A DNA stretch of 9,877 nt from Micavibrio sp. (GTDB taxonomy: Bacteria; Pseudomonadota; Alphaproteobacteria; Micavibrionales; Micavibrionaceae), in NCBI GenBank assembly GCA_027066695.1, contig JAMONE010000147.1, positions 1 through 9,877 of the forward strand, given 5' to 3'. A program made the position numbers and the translations under genes. Each line of letters opens with the position of its first letter. The stretch's first letter is position 1. Under the pieces are notes generated by a model that had not been told where the DNA came from, did no database searches, and worked only from the letters and a program-made list of their open reading frames with translations. Of the stretch, positions 1 to 5,898 are shown piece by piece.

Positions 1-149
1 TGCGTTTAGGGGAAATGTCCTCGCGATTAATCCACCAGCGATGAATTGTATCAGGGCTGATATTAAATTTGCGACTAGCAGAAGCTTTGCTTTTGCCTTC
101 TTCGATATAGGTGATTACGCGTTTGCGTATGACCTAATGGATAGGTCAT
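1..149 (-). pseudogene. IS630-family transposase, 5' fragment with frameshift, cut by window edge
   Basis: Read on the minus strand, an ATG at 149 begins MTYPL and then goes out of frame (next residues GHTQTRN). The frame that starts at about 133 reads VIRKRVITYIEEGKSKASA, then SRKFNISPDTIHRWW and a terminal SPKR at the edge. This is the usual N-terminal helix-turn-helix of IS630-type transposases (M-x-Y-P/S-L-D-L/I-R-K-R-V-x-x-x-x-E-E-G). Joining MTYPL to IRKRV needs one base fewer near 133-134. In the second frame a TAG lies just upstream of the conserved start and no ATG, GTG or TTG precedes the helix-turn-helix. The 5' end is therefore broken, unless a ribosomal frameshift is used. The DDE catalytic domain would lie left of position 1 and cannot be judged. 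Family assignment is from motif recall. Confidence 0.75.
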
Positions 150-222
150 GGATATAGGATATACTATATGATTCTATTTGGAAATAGCTATACTATATTT
201 TCCGCAGATTGCTGAGCTTTTT
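150..222. other. AT-rich flank of the IS630 fragment with direct repeats
   Basis: The 10-mer tatactatat occurs twice, at 160-169 and 189-198, with starts 29 bp apart. Between them is a short palindrome, ctattt-gg-aaatag (174-187). This lies immediately upstream of the transposase start, so it may hold the element's promoter and one terminal inverted repeat. The outer boundary cannot be fixed because the other end of the element is outside the window. Confidence 0.4.
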
Positions 223-261
223 GTCATTGCGAGGAGCTGCTTTAGCTCCGTGGCAATCTAG
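223..261. repeat. dispersed palindromic repeat (GTCATTGCGAGGAGC... type)
   Basis: The element forms a hairpin. The outer stem pairs attgc (226-230) with gcaat (253-257). The inner stem pairs ggagct (233-238) with agctcc (244-249). A small internal loop separates the stems and a 5-nt loop (239-243) caps the hairpin. Repeats that begin GTCATTGCGAGGAGC and end GTGGCAATCTAG are, from memory, common dispersed intergenic elements in Rickettsiales and other bacteria. It lies 22 bp beyond the stop codon of the minus-strand gene ending at 284. No U-run would follow the stem in that transcript, so it is not a textbook intrinsic terminator. Confidence 0.7.
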
Positions 262-283
262 CTTGTTGCGTGGTTCTTCATTA

Positions 284-1060
284 TTAAAGGGGTTTCATTG
301 TGCGGTTGCAATAAGCTCTTGCGCGCAGTCGCATCATGCGTCTTGAGCTTAAATTAATAGTTCCTTGATATGCTTCAAAGTTTTTAGCCCATTGACGTGC
401 ATAACATTCACAAAAATCTTTTGATTCAACGCCTTCAATCGGTCTATATAGTGTTTTTTTCATACACCGAGTGTATTCATGGCCAGTTGTTTCAATTATA
501 TTTCTGCAATCATTGTAGAATGTGTAAAGTATCTCTTCCTTTGATGCTAGGGAGCCAAGGTTTAGCCTACCGTCCAAATATTTTGCAGCATAGCACTCGC
601 AATCATAGTAACGACTTAGTTTTAAGGTGCTTTGACAATGTTCCAACATTGCATTGGCTTCATCCAATTCTTTGTCTGTAATATAGGATAAGTCAGGTAA
701 ATCGCCTTCTGCGGCAACAGTTTTATTGTTATCTTTTAAGCATTTATCTATATTTTCATCCATTATTTGCTTAACGCTAGCATCCTTACCAAGCTTCATT
801 CTTGTATCAAGATAGGCTGTGGCTGCGCATTTACAGTTTTTAATAGCACTCATGGTTTCATTTTGAGCGCAGCTATCATAAAAATTTTCAGCTTCTTTTA
901 TTTGATCGTCAGATGCTTTAGAAAAAATAGTTTCTTCTTTATCCTGTTTTATATCTTCCATAGGCAACGGAGATAAATCCGTGCTTGCCTCTTGCGAGTA
1001 TGCGGGGATATTAAAAGAAAACATTGATATAAATAATGCAATTAAAATAAAAGGTTTCAT
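284..1060 (-). CDS. exported protein with three tandem four-cysteine repeats, function unknown
   Basis: This 258-residue protein has an N-terminal signal peptide: MK, a hydrophobic core at about 4-19, and a likely cut after the AYSQ at 20-23. It is therefore periplasmic or secreted. The mature part holds exactly twelve cysteines in three repeats. Repeats 1 (C64, C76, C78, C107) and 2 (C142, C154, C156, C185) have identical spacing, C-x11-C-x-C-x28-C, and share a Y-L-D-x-R-x-x-L-G segment after the CxC. Repeat 3 (C199, C217, C219, C251) keeps the order with spacing 17 and 31. All cysteines could pair as disulfides, two per repeat, or the CxC could bind metal; both are inferences. An AAGGA at 1072-1076 lies 11 nt before the ATG. 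The gene starts 24 bp after the helix-turn-helix gene, which suggests one operon. I do not recognise the family. Confidence 0.85.
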   Translation of the reverse strand: MKPFILIALFISMFSFNIPAYSQEASTDLSPLPMEDIKQDKEETIFSKASDDQIKEAENFYDSCAQNETMSAIKNCKCAATAYLDTRMKLGKDASVKQIMDENIDKCLKDNNKTVAAEGDLPDLSYITDKELDEANAMLEHCQSTLKLSRYYDCECYAAKYLDGRLNLGSLASKEEILYTFYNDCRNIIETTGHEYTRCMKKTLYRPIEGVESKDFCECYARQWAKNFEAYQGTINLSSRRMMRLRARAYCNRTMKPL

Positions 1061-1084
1061 TTTAGAAGCTGTCCTTATGTAAGG

Positions 1085-1687
1085 TTAACCTCTAGCTTTT
1101 TTCCAAAAACGAAACACTGAGCCTGAGCTGTCATATGAGTTTTCATTTTGAGCTTTTAGTTTTTTCATTTTTTCATCAAGATTTCTTGTTTCAGAACTCA
1201 TAGGGCGGGCTTGCTTACCACTTTTAGTTTGTGCATTTTTAATTTGTGCATTTTGCAGGCGGCGTTGGCGAGCTTTTTCTTCACGTTCTTTTATTTGTGC
1301 GCGTAGCTCTTCCGCTTGTTTTTGTGAATATTGGCTTGTGATCAAAATTTGAGATGCTTGCTTTTCCCATTTATCGCGTTGGCTTATTAGGTCGTCAAGT
1401 CGCTCTCCAGCAACGGAAAGCTGTTGCTCTAGCATTATTATTTGCATTTTCATGCGTTCTTTTTCTACTGCCGTGGAAATTTCTTTGGCTTCTGTTTTTA
1501 CAGGAGTTGATTCTTTGACATTTTGCTGTTTTATACCAAAAACACGCTCAAGTTCAGAAACATCAATAACACGACGTTTATTTTGATCAAGTTCAAACGA
1601 CAATTTGCCACTATTCATTGCGCGTTGCACAGTTGATTTTGACTTGCCTGTCAGAGTAGCTGCTCTTTGTGCGCCAACTTTTGCCAT
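1085..1687 (-). CDS. helix-turn-helix/coiled-coil DNA-binding protein, plasmid replication-associated type
   Basis: The product has 200 residues. Residues 1-51 form a small helix-turn-helix domain (AQRAATLTGKSKSTVQRAM, then RRVIDVSELERVFG). This closely resembles the N-terminus of the accessory DNA-binding proteins encoded beside Rep_3-type replication genes on gammaproteobacterial plasmids, by recall only. Residues about 73-180 are rich in Lys, Glu, Gln and Arg and read as a long coiled coil, followed by a basic-aromatic tail FRFWKKARG. I chose the ATG at 1687 because a GGGGGAA (1691-1697) precedes it. The in-frame ATG at 1699 would add four residues but has no ribosome binding site. No replication initiator gene is visible here, so this is probably a chromosomal relative or a plasmid relic. 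It may control its own transcript and the exported protein encoded downstream. Confidence 0.75.
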   Translation of the reverse strand: MAKVGAQRAATLTGKSKSTVQRAMNSGKLSFELDQNKRRVIDVSELERVFGIKQQNVKESTPVKTEAKEISTAVEKERMKMQIIMLEQQLSVAGERLDDLISQRDKWEKQASQILITSQYSQKQAEELRAQIKEREEKARQRRLQNAQIKNAQTKSGKQARPMSSETRNLDEKMKKLKAQNENSYDSSGSVFRFWKKARG

Positions 1688-1690
1688 GAT

Positions 1691-1697
1691 TTCCCCC
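1691..1697 (-). promoter_or_regulatory. ribosome binding site deciding the 1687 start
   Basis: On the minus strand GGGGGAA lies 3 nt before the ATG at 1687 and overlaps the alternative ATG at 1699. It therefore supports the shorter start. Confidence 0.55.
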
Positions 1698-1751
1698 ATA
1701 GGTTCATTAGTAATAAATAAGATATATACTAAATATCATGGGCTATTCTTT

Positions 1752-1765
1752 TGATACAAGTATCA
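1752..1765. promoter_or_regulatory. candidate operator palindrome upstream of the helix-turn-helix gene
   Basis: TGATAC-AA-GTATCA has perfect 6-bp arms. It sits 64 bp upstream of the start at 1687, in the 125-bp gap after sapC, where the promoter of the two-gene unit should be. A binding site for the encoded helix-turn-helix protein is possible, but this is inference from position and symmetry alone. Confidence 0.35.
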
Positions 1766-1812
1766 TTAACATTATAAATGCATCTATCCACAATTCACGT
1801 TACCTAATGCAT

Positions 1813-2601
1813 TTAGGCTGCTTCTTTGTCAATCACCTGATTTAAGCGGCGTGTAAGGTTTTGCCATTGTGAGCCAGAGAATAGATGTGCATAGAGGAAT
1901 GGAAGCCAGCCCTTTGCTCTCCATTCAAGAAAAACCTTATCATCAAGCTCTGCAAATTTCTTTTCATCGATAATGCGAAAGCCAGAGAAGTTGATTCGGC
2001 GGTTTCCAGATATATTTATTTGCGCCTCACGTTCAATAAGAAGGCCGCTATCTGCTATTGCCTTGCTGAATTCAAGTGTTTGCACAGAAGCCGCATGGTA
2101 TGATTTGCAAAATTCCAAAGCATTATTGGCAAGATCGCTGGGCTTACCCTCTGCGTTAAAAAATGGCTGCTCGGTACTTGTTTCAACAATTTCAGAGATA
2201 TTATCGATACAAAGCGTTAACTGATCGCTATCTGGTAATTCAGAGAAAATAAACGGATAGCGTCTTATATATGCAGGGATATATGCTCGCTCATCCCAAT
2301 TGCCTTGTGCATCAATGAACAGGTTTTCATTATCACGTAATCCTAAAATAGCAACGGGGGTTGCGTTTTCATCTGGGCTGAATGCTATTGGGTAGTTATG
2401 CGATATTTGCGGCATTTCGATCATATTTACAGGAACGGCGTTAATCTCTCTAGTGAAATTAAAGCCAAAATTTTTCTTCAAAGAAAGATTGTTATGTTTT
2501 TTTGCATCAAGAGGCATAGGCTTTTTATAGAAGAGTGGTAGTTGCGATGTCTTTTGTGTATCTGAATTATTTTTGTTATTTATTTTGTCTTTGTTAGCCA
2601 T
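1813..2601 (-). CDS. sapC: SapC family protein
   Basis: The product has 262 residues. The conserved SapC core begins at about 69 with NYPIAFSPDENATPVAILG. It continues through LRDNENLFID (88-97) and AYIPAYIRRYPFIFSELPD (106-123), and ends with FSGFRIIDEKK (205-215) and the GW...YAHLFS segment (231-242). This order and length match the SapC family, first named from the Campylobacter fetus S-layer locus and frequent in Alphaproteobacteria such as Caulobacter relatives. Its biochemical role is not established. The first 50 residues are polar and family-variable, with no signal peptide, so the protein is probably cytoplasmic. I chose the ATG at 2601 because of the ribosome binding site before it. 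The gene is divergent from ugd. No S-layer protein or transporter gene is in view. Confidence 0.88.
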   Translation of the reverse strand: MANKDKINNKNNSDTQKTSQLPLFYKKPMPLDAKKHNNLSLKKNFGFNFTREINAVPVNMIEMPQISHNYPIAFSPDENATPVAILGLRDNENLFIDAQGNWDERAYIPAYIRRYPFIFSELPDSDQLTLCIDNISEIVETSTEQPFFNAEGKPSDLANNALEFCKSYHAASVQTLEFSKAIADSGLLIEREAQINISGNRRINFSGFRIIDEKKFAELDDKVFLEWRAKGWLPFLYAHLFSGSQWQNLTRRLNQVIDKEAA

Positions 2602-2821
2602 GGTAATCCTCATATATAAAATTTGAACTGGGGGGATGATATAAAAAAAATAGAGTTTTGGGAAATGATTTTTAATCTATTTATTTGTTGATTGTTCTAG
2701 TCTACTCTCATTTTTATTAATAGTGTCTTAAAATTGGTATTTATTATCTTTTAATAGGTTAAAAAATCGGATAGGTTTTGGCTGATTGCCTAAATTATAA
2801 ATAAATAGAAAAGAGTGTTTT
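2602..2821. promoter_or_regulatory. divergent sapC/ugd intergenic region
   Basis: This 220-bp, very AT-rich gap lies between divergent genes and must contain at least the ugd promoter and probably that of sapC. TATAAA at 2796-2801 is a possible -10 for ugd but has no convincing -35. A C-run followed by TTTTATATAT lies just before sapC on the minus strand. I see no gene, hairpin or riboswitch in it. Confidence 0.4.
2607..2611 (-). promoter_or_regulatory. ribosome binding site deciding the sapC start
   Basis: GAGGA on the minus strand lies 5 nt before the ATG at 2601 and overlaps another in-frame ATG at 2613. Initiation at 2613 would have no ribosome binding site, so the protein should start MANKDK. 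Confidence 0.7.
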
Positions 2822-4123
2822 ATGCATATTGGAATGGTTGGAACGGGTTATGTTGGCTTGGTTTCAGGTGTGTGCTTTGCAGAATTTGGCCACACAGTTA
2901 TTTGTGTTGATAAAGATGAGGGCAAGATTAATAGCCTGAAAAACGGCGATATCCCTATATATGAGCCTGGCTTAGAGGAGCTTTTGAAACGTCAAATTGA
3001 TGCGGGGCGAATTAAATTTACGACTGATATATCCGAAGCCGTTAAAGGCGCACAAGCTGTATTCATTGCCGTTGGAACGCCCTCGCGCCGTTATTGCCGT
3101 GATGCTGATTTATCATATGTTTATGGCGCAGCGCGTGAGATTGCCGAAAATCTTGAAGGCTACACCGTTGTGGTGAATAAATCGACTGTGCCTGTTGGCA
3201 CTGGGCGCGAGGTAGAGCGTATTATGCGCGAAGAAGCCCCTGATGCTGATTTTAATGTTGCATCAAATCCTGAGTTTTTGCGTGAAGGAGCGGCTATTGA
3301 CGACTTTATGCGCCCTGATCGTGTGGTCGTTGGTACATGCACAAGCCGCGCCCAAGATGTTATGAGCGAGGTCTACCGCCCATTATATCTTAATAAGACT
3401 CCCATAGTTTTTACAAAACGTGAGACCGCCGAAATCATTAAATATGCAGCCAATGCTTTTCTTGCTACTAAAATTACATTTATTAATGAAATAGCGGATC
3501 TTTGCGAGAAGGTCGGCGCAGATGTGCAGCAAGTTGCCAGAGGCATAGGTATTGATGGGCGCATTGGCTCTAAATTTTTAAATGCAGGCCCTGGATATGG
3601 CGGTTCATGTTTTCCTAAAGATACATTGGCGTTAACCCGCGCTGGGCAGAAATATGGCGCGCCGCAGCGTATTGTAGAGGCTGTCATCTCAGCTAATGAA
3701 GATCGAAAAGCCCGCATGGCAGATAAAATTATTGCTGCATGTGGCGGCGATGTTAGGGGTAAAAAAATAGGAATACTCGGCGTGGCTTTTAAGCCAAATA
3801 CCGATGATATGCGCGATGCTCCTGCTTTGACGATAATTCCAATATTACAGCAGGCTGGCGCAGAAGTTCTAGCTTATGACCCCGCAGCAATGAATAGCGC
3901 AAAAGAGCTTATTAGTGATGTTTCTTGGCAGGATAATGCCTATGATGTGGCTAATGGCTCTGATGTTGTTGCCATCATGACAGAGTGGAACGAGTTCCGC
4001 GCTCTTGATCTTAAGCGCATACGTAGTGAAATGTCTGGTAATATTATTGTTGATTTGCGTAATATTTACAACGCAGACGAAATGCTGGATATGGGTTTCC
4101 ATTATATTTCTATAGGGAGATAG
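2822..4123 (+). CDS. ugd: UDP-glucose 6-dehydrogenase
   Basis: The enzyme oxidises UDP-glucose to UDP-glucuronate with two NAD+ in the cytoplasm, supplying precursors for surface polysaccharide. The 433 residues match the usual length. The N-terminal Rossmann fold has GTGYVG at 7-12 and the substrate-binding segment NPEFLREG at 149-156. The central domain carries K207 and N211 (KYAANAF). The catalytic cysteine is C263 in GGSCFPKD (260-267). The C-terminal UDP-binding domain has AFKPNTDDMRDAP at 322-334. One oddity is the loop after VGTPSRR (84-90): it reads YCRDADLSYV where most relatives have a GDG-containing stretch. AAGAG 6-7 nt before the ATG is a modest ribosome binding site. The next gene starts 9 bp after the stop, so the two are probably co-transcribed. 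Confidence 0.95.
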   Translation: MHIGMVGTGYVGLVSGVCFAEFGHTVICVDKDEGKINSLKNGDIPIYEPGLEELLKRQIDAGRIKFTTDISEAVKGAQAVFIAVGTPSRRYCRDADLSYVYGAAREIAENLEGYTVVVNKSTVPVGTGREVERIMREEAPDADFNVASNPEFLREGAAIDDFMRPDRVVVGTCTSRAQDVMSEVYRPLYLNKTPIVFTKRETAEIIKYAANAFLATKITFINEIADLCEKVGADVQQVARGIGIDGRIGSKFLNAGPGYGGSCFPKDTLALTRAGQKYGAPQRIVEAVISANEDRKARMADKIIAACGGDVRGKKIGILGVAFKPNTDDMRDAPALTIIPILQQAGAEVLAYDPAAMNSAKELISDVSWQDNAYDVANGSDVVAIMTEWNEFRALDLKRIRSEMSGNIIVDLRNIYNADEMLDMGFHYISIGR

Positions 4124-4132
4124 AATTAAGTC

Positions 4133-4966
4133 ATGTCACCTAAATTACTTTCTCATCATGGCGCTCTTTGTAATATGATTCGCCGTATAGCGGTGGAAGC
4201 TGGTGAGCTTATACTTGAATATGCTGATGGTATAAAGGATATGCAGGCAAGCTCTAAGGATGATGGTTCGCCCGTGACAAAGGCAGATCAAGAAGCCGAG
4301 CGTTTGATAGAGGCGCGTTTATTAGCTATTTTACCTGATATTCCCGTTGTTGGTGAAGAATCATTTGCCAGTGGCACGCGCATTGATTTTTCCAAACATG
4401 ACTATTTCTGGCTGGTTGATCCACTTGATGGAACAAAGGCATTTATTGCTGGTCAGCCTGATTTTACAGTTAATATCGGGCTTATCCATAAAAATGAGCC
4501 GATATTAGGTGTTATCTATGCTCCTGAAAAGGGCGAGCTTTACTCTGGTTTTTGCGGTGATATTACAAAAGCTAGCCGATATTTCGAAGATAGCGACACC
4601 GAAAAAGACATGCGCGTGCGCTCTATGCCTAAGCAAGGCATTACGGTAATGTCTAGTAATTATCATGGCGGCTCGGTAATGCAAGATGCTTTGCTGGATA
4701 GCTTTAAGGTTAAGAAAATTATTCGTAAATCTAGTTCACTTAAAATTTGTGATGTTGCAAATGGTAAGGCTGATTTATATCCCCGCTTTGGCCCGACTTG
4801 TGAGTGGGATACAGCCGCAGGCCATGCTATATTACGCGCAGCAGGCGGTGATATAATGGATATGAGCGGCAAGTCACTCACATATGGCCGCGATCATCCC
4901 GACTTGCTAAACCCGAATTTTATTGCGGCTTCTGGTGATATTTTAAATAGCGGAATCTTTGAATAG
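4133..4966 (+). CDS. cysQ: 3'(2'),5'-bisphosphate nucleotidase, CysQ type
   Basis: CysQ hydrolyses 3'-phosphoadenosine 5'-phosphate to AMP, removing the by-product of sulfate activation and of sulfotransfer. The 277 residues are typical. Motifs of the inositol monophosphatase superfamily appear in order: GSPVTKAD (45-52), VVGEES (72-77), DPLDGTKAF (96-104) and EWDTAAGHAIL (224-234). E75, D96, D99 and D226 are the expected metal ligands, so the enzyme should be active. CysQ and inositol monophosphatase are close; the GSPVTKAD and DPLDGTKAFI forms favour CysQ. The nearest purine-rich stretch before the ATG (GGGAG, at the end of ugd) is 13 nt away. Translation may therefore be coupled to ugd. 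No sulfate-assimilation genes are in view. Confidence 0.9.
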   Translation: MSPKLLSHHGALCNMIRRIAVEAGELILEYADGIKDMQASSKDDGSPVTKADQEAERLIEARLLAILPDIPVVGEESFASGTRIDFSKHDYFWLVDPLDGTKAFIAGQPDFTVNIGLIHKNEPILGVIYAPEKGELYSGFCGDITKASRYFEDSDTEKDMRVRSMPKQGITVMSSNYHGGSVMQDALLDSFKVKKIIRKSSSLKICDVANGKADLYPRFGPTCEWDTAAGHAILRAAGGDIMDMSGKSLTYGRDHPDLLNPNFIAASGDILNSGIFE

Positions 4967-4969
4967 TAT

Positions 4970-5002
4970 AAAACTTGTTACTTTAGAGATTCAAAACTTG
5001 TT
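4970..5002. repeat. 10-bp direct repeat aaaacttgtt
   Basis: The copies at 4970-4979 and 4993-5002 have starts 23 bp apart, about two helical turns. The second overlaps the proposed -35 of the next gene, so the pair could bind a regulator. Chance in AT-rich DNA cannot be excluded. Confidence 0.4.
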
Positions 5003-5027
5003 CTTTTTTCTAAATTATGGTTATAAT
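4998..5027 (+). promoter_or_regulatory. promoter of the 5033 gene, predicted leaderless
   Basis: The proposed -35 is TTGTTC (4998-5003). An 18-bp spacer follows, then a consensus -10 TATAAT (5022-5027). Transcription normally starts 6-8 bp after the -10, which here is at or within the ATG at 5033-5035. No Shine-Dalgarno sequence precedes that ATG, which agrees with a leaderless mRNA. Confidence 0.6.
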
Positions 5028-5032
5028 TTCAT

Positions 5033-5749
5033 ATGCATTATTTTATAAAAAACATACGTAAGTTTATTGTCATATCTTCACTGGCTTTGGTCATATTGGG
5101 AGCTTTGGGATATGCCTCCCTTTCATTGCAGGCTGAACTTCCCTTTGATCCCAAGGAAGAGGCCGCAAAATCTGCTGATGAGTATGCGGATAAAAAGGCG
5201 CAGGGTAATTTGGGGGATATTGACATTGAGTCTATTGCCTTTCCTAATGATAAGCAAGGATGTGCAACTAAATCCGCAATGTTCTTTGCGATGTCTTTGA
5301 AGTATAAATCTGGTGAAAATATTGAGGATGTTATAACAAATAAAATTTTTGCACCTTTGATTGAGGGGGTTTATGAAAAAATTAACAAAAACGGTTTTGA
5401 AACAGCTACTTTAAATAATATGAAAGATTATCAGAGCTGTATTGCAGCGGCAAAACCTAATAAAAACCCTAGTAAGGAATATGATTTAGCTCTTAAACAT
5501 AATGCTTGTGGTAAGTTGAATGCAGCCCTTCTTGAAACTCTTTATGCTATTAAGCAGAGACAAAGTGTTGGCATGATTATAAGTAAATATGAAAACGTAG
5601 ATGCTGATTTTTATGATACTCCATATGCGGAAATACAAAATCCCATCATGTTGCTTGTCGGTAGATTGTACCAATCTTCTAAAAATCAAGAATATGAGGA
5701 GAGCGTTCAAATGGCCTCTGCCATTAGCGTTGCTTGCTATGGATCATAA
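5033..5749 (+). CDS. exported or membrane-anchored four-cysteine protein, function unknown
   Basis: The product has 238 residues. MHYFIKNIRK is basic and is followed by a hydrophobic segment at about 11-33 ending SLQA-E, so this is a signal peptide or an N-terminal anchor and the rest is periplasmic. A charged Ala/Lys/Glu/Asp-rich linker (38-60) precedes a probably helical domain. Its four cysteines (C77, C136, C159, C235) bracket two similar halves, 77-136 and 159-235. Each starts C-x-x-x-(S/N)-A, has a Lys-rich segment with a V/I-I hydrophobic stretch, then a V/L-Y motif before the closing cysteine. This suggests an internal duplication with one disulfide per half. The start is supported by the promoter just before it. 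I do not recognise the family. It stands alone after cysQ and converges on the aldehyde dehydrogenase gene. Confidence 0.8.
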   Translation: MHYFIKNIRKFIVISSLALVILGALGYASLSLQAELPFDPKEEAAKSADEYADKKAQGNLGDIDIESIAFPNDKQGCATKSAMFFAMSLKYKSGENIEDVITNKIFAPLIEGVYEKINKNGFETATLNNMKDYQSCIAAAKPNKNPSKEYDLALKHNACGKLNAALLETLYAIKQRQSVGMIISKYENVDADFYDTPYAEIQNPIMLLVGRLYQSSKNQEYEESVQMASAISVACYGS

Positions 5750-5770
5750 TTTAAGTTAACAATCACACAG

Positions 5771-5858
5771 TGTCATTTCGAATGATTTCATAGCAAGAGG
5801 AGAAATCTTATTAAGCTGCAACATTTAAGATCTCTCCACTAGCATGCTTGAGATGACA
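5771..5858. repeat. 88-bp imperfect palindrome (TGTCATTTCGA... type)
   Basis: The ends TGTCAT (5771-5776) and ATGACA (5853-5858) are inverted. Inner arms GGAGAAATCTTA (from 5799) and TAAGATCTCTCC (from 5826) are near-complementary around a roughly 15-nt centre. Elements beginning GTCATTTCGA with an internal GGAGAAATCT are, from memory, recurrent dispersed palindromes in several bacterial lineages. It fills most of the 149-bp gap between two convergent genes and could act as a two-way transcription barrier. No T-run follows on either strand, so a standard intrinsic terminator is not shown. Confidence 0.7.
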
Positions 5859-5898
5859 AGTACTGTCCTAATTCTTAATTAAAATTACTATATATTCA

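Noticed and set aside
223..261. Intrinsic terminator for the gene ending at 284
   Set aside because: The hairpin is real, but no run of U would follow it in that transcript. I call it a repeat instead.
397..976. Plus-strand open frames opposite the cysteine-repeat gene
   Set aside because: They have low-complexity, unconvincing compositions and lie antisense to a gene with a clear signal peptide and regular repeats.
1085..2601. Toxin-antitoxin or defence module
   Set aside because: The genes are a SapC family protein and a plasmid-type DNA-binding protein. No toxin, nuclease or antitoxin motif is visible and a 125-bp gap separates them.
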